Of a stretch of DNA of 5,987 nt, positions 1-5,553 are shown piece after piece. Every line of letters starts with the position of its first letter. Positions within the stretch are counted from its first letter, which is position 1. A model generated the notes under the pieces. That model was given only the letters and a program-made list of their open reading frames with translations. It was not told where the DNA came from and searched no databases. The stretch covers positions 1 to 5,987 of the forward strand of contig JAOPZG010000579.1 of assembly GCA_025964215.1 (NCBI GenBank). The letters run 5' to 3'. A program made the translations under genes and the position numbers. This DNA is from Conexibacter sp. (GTDB taxonomy: Bacteria > Actinomycetota > Thermoleophilia > Solirubrobacterales > Solirubrobacteraceae).

Positions 1-540
1 GGCGGCGCGCGGGCGCTCTACCTCGCCGCCCAGGAGGGCCAGCGCGCGCTGGCCGACGCGGCGAAGGCCGCGCCCCAGACCCAGGACCTGCGCAAGCTCC
101 AGGGGCTCCAGGTCGTCTGGACCGGCAGGCTCCCGGGCCGCCCGCACGCCGCGGTCGTCGCCCAGGGCCGCGGCTCCGCCGAGAGCGTCGCGCTCGGCTA
201 CGGCAAGCAGGGCGGCCGCAACCAGGTCAACCGCGATCCGAAGGAGGGCGCGCAGCTGCTCGGCTTCGGCGACGCCGGGCTCGCGGGCTCCAACACGGAG
301 GGCGACGTCGTCGCGGGCACCTACGTCGAGCTCGACAAGCTCCCGTACCTGGTCCTCGCCGGCACCGGCGCCAAGACGCTCCACGCGCTCGTCGGCAGCC
401 GGGAGATCACGCGCTCCGGGCCCGTCGCGGTGGTCCCGGCGATCCCGCTCCTGCCGATCGACACGAACACGCAGCCCGACACGGTGATCTACGGGCGCGA
501 CGACCAAGGCAAGGTCATCGCCTCGCTCGCCACGGGGTAG
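1..540 (+). CDS. Hypothetical protein, C-terminal 179 residues (5' end outside window)
   Basis: An open frame runs from the first base to a TAG at 538-540 with almost every codon ending in G or C, which is strong evidence of coding here. The start lies upstream of the window. I do not recognise the family. The visible part begins with a helical, Ala/Gln/Lys-rich stretch (about residues 1-35 of the fragment). It continues into a Gly/Val-rich, probably beta-rich segment with short motifs such as VVWTGRLPG, ALGYGKQGG and LLGFGDAGLAG, and ends in SLATG. There is no membrane segment, no cysteine and no recognisable catalytic motif in this portion. An extracytoplasmic or structural protein is possible, but that is only an impression. 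The gene runs towards the methyltransferase at 541-1563, and the two stop codons touch. Confidence 0.8.
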   Translation, partial: GGARALYLAAQEGQRALADAAKAAPQTQDLRKLQGLQVVWTGRLPGRPHAAVVAQGRGSAESVALGYGKQGGRNQVNRDPKEGAQLLGFGDAGLAGSNTEGDVVAGTYVELDKLPYLVLAGTGAKTLHALVGSREITRSGPVAVVPAIPLLPIDTNTQPDTVIYGRDDQGKVIASLATG

Positions 541-573
541 CTACGAGGCGCGCAGCGCCGCGAGGTTCTCGCG
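519..573. terminator. Possible shared terminator hairpins at the convergent gene ends
   Basis: CGCCTCG (519-525) pairs perfectly with CGAGGCG (544-550) across an 18-base loop that contains both stop codons. An 8-base palindrome GTAGCTAC sits at 537-544. A second tight hairpin, CGCGAG-GTT-CTCGCG, lies at 559-573. There is no intergenic DNA here, so termination signals for either gene must lie inside the other gene's coding end. Neither hairpin is followed by a T-run, and short GC inverted repeats are common by chance in DNA of this composition, so the assignment is weak. Confidence 0.22.
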
Positions 574-1563
574 CGCCGCGGCGTGCTGCGGGTGCAGCAG
601 GACGAGCGCCTCGAGCAGCGTGAGCGCGCCCTCGGGATCGCCCGACTGATGGGCGAGGACGGCGAGGTCGTTGAGCGCGACGGGGTCGAGCTGCGCGCGC
701 ACCGACTCCTGCAGGAGCGCGTGCGCGGCGTCGGTGTCGCCGGACTCGGCGAGCTTCAGCGCCGCCGCGTGCCCTGCGCCGGCCCGCTCCCGCGCGCCGA
801 ACGCCAGCGACGGCCGTGCCGGCGGGTAGAGCGCGGAGATCCGCTTCGCGGTCGCCATCTCGTGGGCGCTGTAGTTGAAGTTCTCGGCGACCTGGTTCTC
901 GCGGTCCCAGCGCGAGCCCGCGCGCGTGATCACCGTGAAGCAGTCGTTCAACAACGTGTCGTTGCCCCAGGCGACCGTCTCCTGGCTGACGCAGCGCAGG
1001 CCCTCGGCCTGGGCGTAGCGCTCGACGAGCGCTGCCGAGACCGTCGTCGCGCGCCAGTGGATGTTGTGCGGGTCGTAGGTGCCCGGCTCGTAGGACCCCA
1101 TGTTGGAGTGGTGGATGAACGCGACGCCGTCCTCGGACAGCACGCGCGCGAACTCCTTCAGGTAGCCGGCGAGCACGTCGTGCTCGGCGTGCACGAGCGA
1201 GTCGAAGCTGAAGACGAGGTCGATCGAGCGGTCCGCGGCGATCGCCAGCGAGGTGCCGTCGTTGACGTGGAAGCTCACGTGCTCGTCGCCGGCGAAGCGC
1301 GTGCGGCAGTGGGCGATCGCGGTCTCGGCGATGTCGACCGCGACGAGCTCGTCGCAGAGGTCGCGCAGGTAGTGCGTCCAGCGCCCGTAGCCCGGCGCGA
1401 TCTCGAGGATCCGCCCGGCCGGGACGTAGCCCTGGATCCGCGCGAGCAGCGTCACCCACCACTGGTAGGAGACCCCGCCCCACGCGTCCGACCACTCGTC
1501 GCCCTGCTGGGACCAGTCGTAGGCCTCGTTCCACATGGAGACGTTCGCAGACAGCGCGGGCAT
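541..1563 (-). CDS. Class I SAM-dependent methyltransferase with C-terminal TPR-like tail
   Basis: The protein has 340 residues. Residues about 50-155 form a Rossmann-type methyltransferase core. Motif I is ILEIAPGYGRW (52-62), the acidic end of beta-2 is VAVDIAE (74-80), motif II/III is IDLVFSFDSLVHAEHD (114-129), and the following strand is GVAFIHHSN (146-154). It should transfer a methyl group from S-adenosylmethionine; the acceptor is unknown. The N-terminal WNEAYDWSQQGDEWSDAWGG block (11-30) precedes the core, in the style of methyltransferases from surface-glycan clusters. Residues about 262-340 read as helical TPR-like repeats, for example the pair of helices around NDLAVLAHQSGDPEGALTLL (298-317), suggesting a protein-docking tail. 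ATG at 1563 is the most upstream start before an in-frame TGA. It has no clear Shine-Dalgarno, and the ATG at 1536 is an alternative. The stop, 541-543, abuts the stop of the converging gene. It is separated from the upstream dehydrogenase by 185 bases with a likely terminator, so it is probably transcribed alone. Confidence 0.9.
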   Translation of the reverse strand: MPALSANVSMWNEAYDWSQQGDEWSDAWGGVSYQWWVTLLARIQGYVPAGRILEIAPGYGRWTHYLRDLCDELVAVDIAETAIAHCRTRFAGDEHVSFHVNDGTSLAIAADRSIDLVFSFDSLVHAEHDVLAGYLKEFARVLSEDGVAFIHHSNMGSYEPGTYDPHNIHWRATTVSAALVERYAQAEGLRCVSQETVAWGNDTLLNDCFTVITRAGSRWDRENQVAENFNYSAHEMATAKRISALYPPARPSLAFGARERAGAGHAAALKLAESGDTDAAHALLQESVRAQLDPVALNDLAVLAHQSGDPEGALTLLEALVLLHPQHAAARENLAALRAS

Positions 1564-1608
1564 AGCCGGGTGATCGGCCCCGGGCGCGGGGACCTGAAGC
1601 CGCGGGCG

Positions 1609-1690
1609 TCAGCGGATCCCGATCAGGTTCGAGAGCTGCCCGCGCAGGCGCGCGCTGCACGTAGGCCGTCGCGACGGCGAGCGCCAGCAC
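1609..1690 (-). pseudogene. Possible frameshifted micro-ORF or gene remnant (membrane-like peptide)
   Basis: On the minus strand a GTG at 1690 opens 13 codons that all end in G or C and encode a hydrophobic segment, VLALAVATAYVQR. Coding bias then drops in that frame. It resumes in another frame with 15 codons all ending in G or C (ARLRGQLSNLIGIR, then TGA at 1611-1609). The switch falls in a CG-alternating tract (around 1646-1656). Joined, the two halves would give a peptide of about 27 residues: one short hydrophobic helix followed by a basic tail. It has no visible ribosome binding site. It could be a decayed gene end, a real small protein with an assembly or slippage error, or chance. I do not recognise a family. 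Confidence 0.25.
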
Positions 1691-1702
1691 CGGGCGTAGA
1701 TA

Positions 1703-1737
1703 CCGGCCCGCGCACGCAGCCTGCGCGCGCGGGCCGG
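1703..1737 (-). terminator. Strong GC hairpin, likely terminator of the aldehyde dehydrogenase gene
   Basis: CCGGCCCGCGC (1703-1713) pairs with GCGCGGGCCGG (1727-1737), an 11-bp perfect stem. After one A/C mismatch the pairing continues with CGCA (1715-1718) and TGCG (1722-1725), closing on the 3-base loop GCC. It starts 11 bases past the stop of the gene at 1749-3119. There is no real U-tract (minus-strand sequence TATCTAC follows), as is usual for intrinsic-terminator-like hairpins in high-GC actinobacteria. Confidence 0.6.
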
Positions 1738-1748
1738 CTCACCGGATC

Positions 1749-3119
1749 TCAGCCGGCGACGCGGATGAGCTTCTTGTTCACGAACTCGTCCGCCCCGAAG
1801 CGCCCGAGCTCGCGGCCGAAGCCGGAGCCCTTGACGCCGCCGAACGGCAGCTCGACGCCCTCGGCGCCGACGGCGTTGATGAACACCATGCCGGCCTCGA
1901 TCTTGTCGGCGACCCGCAGCGCCTGCTCCGAGTCGTTGGTGAACACGTAGGAGCCCAGGCCGTAGGGCGTGTCGTTGGCGAGCGTGATCGCCTCGTCCTC
2001 GGAGCCGACCTTGTAGACCGACGCGACGGGCCCGAAGAACTCCTCCTTGTAGGCGTCGTTGTCCGGGGTGATGCCGGTCAGGACGGTCGTCTTGAAGAAG
2101 TTGCCGTCCCGCCCGCCGCCGGCGACGAGCGTCGCGCCCTGGTCGGTGGCGCGCTTGACCTGGTCCTCCAGGCGGTCGGTCGCGCCGGCCGAGGAGAGCG
2201 GGCCGAGCGTCGTGCCCTCGACCTTCGGGTCGCCCGGCTCCACCGCGGTCAGCGCCGTGGTGAACTTCTCCAGGAACGACTCGTACAACTCGTCGACCAC
2301 GATGAAGCGCTTGGCCGCGTTGCACGCCTGGCCGCCGTTCTCCAACCGCCCGCCGACCGCGGACTCGACGACCGCGTCGAGGTCGTCGGTGCCGAGGACC
2401 AGGAACGGGTCCGAGCCGCCGAGCTCGAGCACGACCTTCTTGAGGTTGCGGCCCGCGATCTCGGCGACCGCCGCGCCCGCACGGCCGGAGCCGGTCAGCG
2501 ACACGGCCTGCACGCGCGGATCGGCGATCGTCGTCGCGATCTGGTCGTTGGTCGCGTAGATGTTGATGTAGGCGTCGGCCGGGAAGCCGGCGTCGTGGTA
2601 GATCTGCTCGATCGCCTCGGCCGACTCCGGGCACTGCGGCGCGTGCTTGAGCAGGATCGTGTTCCCGATCACCAGGTTCGGGCCCGCGAAGCGCGCCACC
2701 TGGTAGTAGGGGTAGTTCCAGGGCATGATCCCCAACAACACGCCGAGCGAGCTGCGGCGGATGAAGGCCGAGCCCTCGCCCTCCAGCAGGTCGATCTTCT
2801 CGTCGGCCAGCAGGGACTCCGCGTTGTCGGCGTAGTACTCGTAGATCGCCGCGCTGAAGTCGACCTCGCCGGTGGCCTGCCCGATCGGCTTGCCCATCTC
2901 GCGCGAGATGATCTCGCCGAGCTGCTGCCGGCGCTCGGTGTGCAGCTCTGCGACCTTGCGGATCAGCGCCGCGCGCTCGGCGACCGTGCTGCTCCTGCTC
3001 CACCCGTCGTGCGCCGCGTGGGCGCGGCCGATCGCCGCGTCCAGCTGCTCGTCGCTGATCGTCGGGTATTCCTTGATCGTCTCGCCCGTCGCCGGATCGA
3101 CGACCGCGTAGTCAGCCAT
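1749..3119 (-). CDS. NAD(P)-dependent aldehyde dehydrogenase, Sad/YneI-GabD1-type succinate-semialdehyde dehydrogenase
   Basis: This is a full-length cytosolic aldehyde dehydrogenase of 456 residues, the usual size for the short GabD1/YneI branch. It oxidises an aldehyde to the acid with NAD(P)+; succinate semialdehyde to succinate is the likely reaction. Visible landmarks are the catalytic-site Asn in IMPWNYP (N135), the cofactor-binding Lys in LLKHAP (K158), LTGSGRAG (208-215), the general base Glu in LELGGSDPF (E232), the nucleophile in NGGQACNAAKR (C266), EEFFGPVAS (359-367) and ELPFGGVKGSGFGREL (423-438). LTGSxRAG, ELGGSDPF and AAKRF are what I recall of E. coli YneI (Sad) and, in part, mycobacterial GabD1. 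Sad prefers NAD+, so NAD+ is the better guess. ATG at 3119 is preceded by AGGAG with a 6-base gap. Its own leader (110 bases to the next gene) and downstream hairpin indicate a monocistronic unit. No convincing -35/-10 pair is visible; TACGGT (3162-3157) could be a -10 but lacks a good -35. Substrate is the main uncertainty. Confidence 0.95.
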   Translation of the reverse strand: MADYAVVDPATGETIKEYPTISDEQLDAAIGRAHAAHDGWSRSSTVAERAALIRKVAELHTERRQQLGEIISREMGKPIGQATGEVDFSAAIYEYYADNAESLLADEKIDLLEGEGSAFIRRSSLGVLLGIMPWNYPYYQVARFAGPNLVIGNTILLKHAPQCPESAEAIEQIYHDAGFPADAYINIYATNDQIATTIADPRVQAVSLTGSGRAGAAVAEIAGRNLKKVVLELGGSDPFLVLGTDDLDAVVESAVGGRLENGGQACNAAKRFIVVDELYESFLEKFTTALTAVEPGDPKVEGTTLGPLSSAGATDRLEDQVKRATDQGATLVAGGGRDGNFFKTTVLTGITPDNDAYKEEFFGPVASVYKVGSEDEAITLANDTPYGLGSYVFTNDSEQALRVADKIEAGMVFINAVGAEGVELPFGGVKGSGFGRELGRFGADEFVNKKLIRVAG

Positions 3120-3125
3120 GAAGCT

Positions 3126-3130
3126 CTCCT
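3126..3130 (-). promoter_or_regulatory. Ribosome binding site of the aldehyde dehydrogenase gene
   Basis: AGGAG on the minus strand ends 6 bases before the ATG at 3119-3117. It supports that start over the longer open frame, which continues upstream to 3713. Confidence 0.75.
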
Positions 3131-3200
3131 GGGGTCCTGGGTTCTCCGATAGGCACACCGTAGCCCGGCGGCGCCGTGCGACGAGGCCAGGAGTCCGGGT

Positions 3201-3221
3201 CGCCGGTTGGCCGGACCGGCG
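3201..3221 (-). terminator. Possible terminator hairpin after the glycosyltransferase operon
   Basis: CGCCGGT (3201-3207) and ACCGGCG (3215-3221) form a perfect 7-bp stem with a 7-base loop, beginning 8 bases past the glycosyltransferase stop. No T-run follows on the minus strand. The placement between this operon and the dehydrogenase gene makes a terminator reasonable, but chance is not excluded. Confidence 0.4.
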
Positions 3222-3229
3222 CGGAGGGC

Positions 3230-4123
3230 CTAGAGCGCGCGGCGCGAGGTCGCCACGACGGCCTCGCCGATCGGCCGCCGCCGCACGCGGCGCTGCCAGG
3301 CGAAGGTCAGCAGCATCCGCGTCAGCGTCAGCGCGTAGCCGGCGAGGCTGAAGCGCACGCCGACCGTCGCGTCGCGCCAGCAGAGCGGGACCTCGGCGAC
3401 GACGAGCTCCGGGTCCCCGTAGATCAGGAGGTTCAGCTGCGGGTGGAACTGGTAGCCGCTGGTCAGCTGCATGAACGGCATCCGGTCGATCGCGCCGGCG
3501 CGGGCCAGCATGATCCCCGTCCCGGCGTCGGACATCCGCAGCCCGGAGATCGTCCGCGTGAACGCGTTGAAGAAGTGATTGGCCAACCGGCGGGCCAGGT
3601 TGTACTCGTCGGTGACCGAGCCGTCGCGGAAGCGCGAGGCGAGCACGACGTCCGGCTCGGGCTCCAGGGCGAAGGCCGCCGCCATGTCGATCAGCGTCGC
3701 CGCCGCCTCGCACTGCTGGTCGGAGTGGATGACCGCGACGAACGGCGCGCTGGGGACGAGCTCGGCGAAGCCGCGCTTGATCGAGCCGCCGTAGCCGAGG
3801 TTCTCCGGGTTCTCCAGCAGCCGGACCGTGACGCCGATCAGCGGGTCGGAGGCCATCAGCTCGCGGACGACGTCCGCCGTCCCGTCGGTGCTCGCGTTGT
3901 CGATGACGATGACTTCGGCGACCGCGCCGCCGGTGCGGTGCACGAGCGCCGAGAGCACCTCGGGCAGCACGGGCGCGGTGTTGTAGGCCGGGACGATCAC
4001 CGAGACCGAGCGGTGCAGCGCGAACGGGACGCGGGCGTCGCGCGCGGTGCCGTGCAGGACGCGCGCGCGGCGGGCGAAGCGCCCGCGCCGGCGTGGCGGG
4101 GCGGACGGCTGGAGCAGGCTCAC
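3230..4123 (-). CDS. Glycosyltransferase family 2 (GT-A fold)
   Basis: The protein has 297 residues. After a basic N-terminal stretch of about 38 residues, the GT-A nucleotide-sugar domain starts at SVSVIVPAYNTAPVLPEVL (39-57). It continues through VIVIDNASTDGTADVV (71-86) and ENPENLGYGGSIKRGF (104-119) to IHSDQQCE (132-139) at the position of the metal-binding DxD motif. The region around RMSDAGTGIMLARAGAI (196-212) resembles the acceptor-side loop of dolichol-phosphate-mannose-synthase-like and polyprenyl-phosphate GT2 enzymes. It should transfer a sugar from a nucleotide donor to a lipid carrier, glycan or other acceptor; which one is unknown. A moderately hydrophobic C-terminal helix (about 259-276) followed by an Arg-rich patch suggests peripheral membrane contact, with no certain transmembrane segment. 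The GTG start at 4123 overlaps the TGA of the upstream methyltransferase (sequence GTGA), a classic translational-coupling arrangement, and is preferred over the open frame extending to 5080, which is antisense-like shadow there. Confidence 0.92.
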   Translation of the reverse strand: MSLLQPSAPPRRRGRFARRARVLHGTARDARVPFALHRSVSVIVPAYNTAPVLPEVLSALVHRTGGAVAEVIVIDNASTDGTADVVRELMASDPLIGVTVRLLENPENLGYGGSIKRGFAELVPSAPFVAVIHSDQQCEAAATLIDMAAAFALEPEPDVVLASRFRDGSVTDEYNLARRLANHFFNAFTRTISGLRMSDAGTGIMLARAGAIDRMPFMQLTSGYQFHPQLNLLIYGDPELVVAEVPLCWRDATVGVRFSLAGYALTLTRMLLTFAWQRRVRRRPIGEAVVATSRRAL

Positions 4124-4998
4124 TTGACCGCCACCACCGCGACCCGCTTGAGCGGGAAGTCGTCGAGGCCGGAGAGGACCTCGAAGTCCGCGCGCCACTC
4201 GGCGAGCGCCTCCGGCGGCGTGCCGGCGGCGATCCGCGGCGTCAGGCCGGCGGAGCGCAGGAAGGACTCGTACTCCGAGACCTTCATGTACTCGTGGACC
4301 TCCATCTGCTCCACCGACCAGCGGGCCTCGTCGCCCACCTTGGGCTTGTTGTAGTGGGTGAGCAGCGTGATGAACGTGCGCGCCGGGAGCTCGAAGGTGT
4401 GGTCGTCGAGCCAGCGGATCTCGAGCGGCCGCGAGCGGTACTCGCCCTCGATCCGGCGCACGAGCTCGGCGATCTCGGTGCGCAGGCACGCGACGCCGAC
4501 GGTGACCTCCTCCTCGGGCAGGACGTCGTCGGTGATGACGAGCACGCCGCCGGGCGCGAGCAGCTTCGCCGCGGCGCTGAGCGCCTCCTCGACGGCGGCT
4601 CGGCCGCGCGCGTGGTCGACCGCCGGGTTCTCGCCCTCGCGGCCGACGAACGAGTAGAGCTCGTGCAGGATGTCGAAGTACGTGACCGCGCCGACGCGGT
4701 CGCTCCACGACGCGAGGTCGCGGGCGTCGGCGACGCGCCACTCGACGGCCGGGTCGGTCTCGGCGGCGCGGCCGGTCGCGACGATCCCCTCGTCGTAGTC
4801 GACGCGGATGATGCGCGCGGCGCCGCCCAGCTCGGCGACCATGTCGCCCAGGCCGCTCGTGCCGGCGCCGACGTCGACGACCGCCGAGTCCTCCGGAAGC
4901 TGATGCCCTTCGAGGAGCCGGGCGACCTGCTCGGTCTTGTAGCGCCCCGTGACGCCACCGACCAGATCGGCCCAGTAGGCGTCGCGCTTGCGGCGCAT
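4120..4998 (-). CDS. Class I SAM-dependent methyltransferase, first gene of the GT2 operon
   Basis: The protein has 292 residues from the chosen ATG. Motif I is AVVDVGAGTSGLGD (39-52), followed by ARIIRVDYDEGIV (61-73) with the ribose-contacting Asp, then VEWRVADARDL (85-95), VTYFDILHELYSF (105-117) and the LLAPGGVLVITDDV strand (146-159). These define a Rossmann methyltransferase using S-adenosylmethionine. The C-terminal half (about 160-292) is unusually long and acidic, with HYNKPKVGDEARWSVEQMEVHEYM (215-238). This probably shapes the acceptor site; the acceptor is unknown. The tail overlaps the GT2 start by 4 bases, so the two are co-transcribed and probably act in one glycan or glycolipid modification route. 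The ATG at 4998 has AGGAG at 5006-5002, but only 3 bases away. An in-frame GTG at 5028 would add ten residues, all GC-ending codons but without a ribosome site, and is a real alternative. Confidence 0.9.
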   Translation of the reverse strand: MRRKRDAYWADLVGGVTGRYKTEQVARLLEGHQLPEDSAVVDVGAGTSGLGDMVAELGGAARIIRVDYDEGIVATGRAAETDPAVEWRVADARDLASWSDRVGAVTYFDILHELYSFVGREGENPAVDHARGRAAVEEALSAAAKLLAPGGVLVITDDVLPEEEVTVGVACLRTEIAELVRRIEGEYRSRPLEIRWLDDHTFELPARTFITLLTHYNKPKVGDEARWSVEQMEVHEYMKVSEYESFLRSAGLTPRIAAGTPPEALAEWRADFEVLSGLDDFPLKRVAVVAVK

Positions 4999-5067
4999 GT
5001 GCTCCTGCGGCTCGGCCTTGGCGATCACGCTGAGAAGGTCTACGTGCTCGCCGGTGGCGCTGCCAGA

Positions 5068-5104
5068 GCCAGGTCGGCAAAGCCTGCCGGACGGCCTTCC
5101 TGGC
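5068..5104. repeat. Nested inverted repeat in the divergent intergenic region
   Basis: GCCAGG (5068-5073) is the reverse complement of CCTGGC (5099-5104). Inside lies CGGCA (5075-5079) with TGCCG (5085-5089) around a 5-base loop. It sits in the presumed leader of the minus-strand methyltransferase/GT2 operon and upstream of the ECF-type promoter on the plus strand. A leader structure, an operator or chance are all possible. Confidence 0.3.
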
Positions 5105-5131
5105 CCGCGCCAGCTGGATTCGTCACGCTGC

Positions 5132-5158
5132 TGTCGATATCCGCGTCGCCCGTTCGTC
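5132..5158 (+). promoter_or_regulatory. Candidate ECF42-type promoter (TGTCGA-N17-CGTC) for the DGPF/sigma operon
   Basis: TGTCGA at 5132-5137 and CGTC at 5155-5158 are separated by exactly 17 bases. As I recall from published work on Streptomyces ECF42 sigma factors, the target promoter is TGTCGA at -35 and CG(A/T)C at -10, found upstream of DGPF-protein genes. The element lies 32 bases before the ATG of the DGPF gene, giving a predicted 5' leader of roughly 25 bases with the ribosome site inside it. This suggests that the sigma factor encoded just downstream activates its own operon. Confidence 0.65.
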
Positions 5159-5177
5159 TCCCTGCGACCAACCACTC

Positions 5178-5184
5178 GAGGAGG
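5178..5184 (+). promoter_or_regulatory. Ribosome binding site of the DGPF-protein gene
   Basis: GAGGAGG is a near-perfect Shine-Dalgarno and ends 6 bases before the ATG at 5191. It fixes this start; the open frame that continues far upstream to 4093 in the same phase is only shadow of the opposite-strand methyltransferase. Confidence 0.85.
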
Positions 5185-5190
5185 ACCCTC

Positions 5191-5553
5191 ATGAAGTACT
5201 TGCTGTTGATCCACCAGGGCACCACGCCGACGCCGCGCGACGCGTCGTGGAACGCGCTCTCCGAGGCCGAGCAGGGCGCGGTCTACGCGGCGTACGAGGC
5301 GGTCAACGAGGAGCCGGGCGTCACGTGCGGGCTCGCGCTCGAGCCGCCGGAGCTGGCGACGACGGTCCGGGTGCAGGACGGCCGGACGCTCACGACCGAC
5401 GGGCCGTTCGTCGAGCTCAAGGAGGCCGTCGCCGGCTACCTGATCCTGGAGGCCGACGACCTCGACGCGGCGATTGCACTCGCCGCGCGGATCCCCGCCG
5501 CGGCCATGGGCGGGGCGATCGAGGTGCGGCCCATCGCGGAGAGCACGTGGTAG
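5191..5553 (+). CDS. YCII/DGPF-domain protein (ECF42-associated)
   Basis: A complete small cytosolic protein of 120 residues. It starts with MKYLLLIHQG, carries the family signature TDGPFVE at 69-75, and ends with the typical AGYLILEADDLDAAIALAAR helix-strand segment (81-100) and a GGAIEVRPI strand (107-115). This is the dimeric alpha-beta barrel (YCII-like, DGPF) fold. Members are routinely encoded beside ECF42 sigma factors and are thought to be their targets or partners, but a biochemical role has not been established to my knowledge. A small-molecule-binding or catalytic role is inferred from the fold. The strong ribosome site and the TGTCGA-N17-CGTC element lie just upstream. The stop TAG is overlapped by the start of the sigma gene, so the two are translationally coupled. 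Confidence 0.95.
   Translation: MKYLLLIHQGTTPTPRDASWNALSEAEQGAVYAAYEAVNEEPGVTCGLALEPPELATTVRVQDGRTLTTDGPFVELKEAVAGYLILEADDLDAAIALAARIPAAAMGGAIEVRPIAESTW

Noticed and set aside
208..215. LTGSGRAG (protein residue numbers in the aldehyde dehydrogenase) as a possibly abnormal cofactor motif
   Set aside because: The YneI/Sad branch as I remember it has LTGSVRAG, so the Arg is a subfamily trait rather than an anomaly.
583..1950. A 455-residue plus-strand open frame antisense to the methyltransferase and the dehydrogenase end
   Set aside because: Its Arg/Val/Gly/Asp-rich composition and lack of motifs are typical of antisense shadow in GC-rich DNA; the opposite strand holds clear enzyme motifs.
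1749..3713. Long N-terminal extension of the aldehyde dehydrogenase
   Set aside because: Residues before the ATG at 3119 are low-complexity and read out of phase through the glycosyltransferase; a good ribosome site precedes 3119 and the family length fits.
3230..5080. One 616-residue minus-strand protein including the glycosyltransferase
   Set aside because: The part above 4123 is an Arg/Ala/Gly-rich out-of-phase reading of the methyltransferase gene; GTG at 4123 overlapping that gene's stop is the sensible start.
4093..5190. Upstream extension of the DGPF-protein frame to a 486-residue product
   Set aside because: The family begins at MKYLLLIHQ, directly after a strong ribosome site; the upstream part is antisense to the methyltransferase.
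5040..5225. A 61-residue minus-strand open frame across the divergent spacer and the DGPF start
   Set aside because: No ribosome site, poor GC third-position bias in the spacer, and it is antisense to the DGPF start region.
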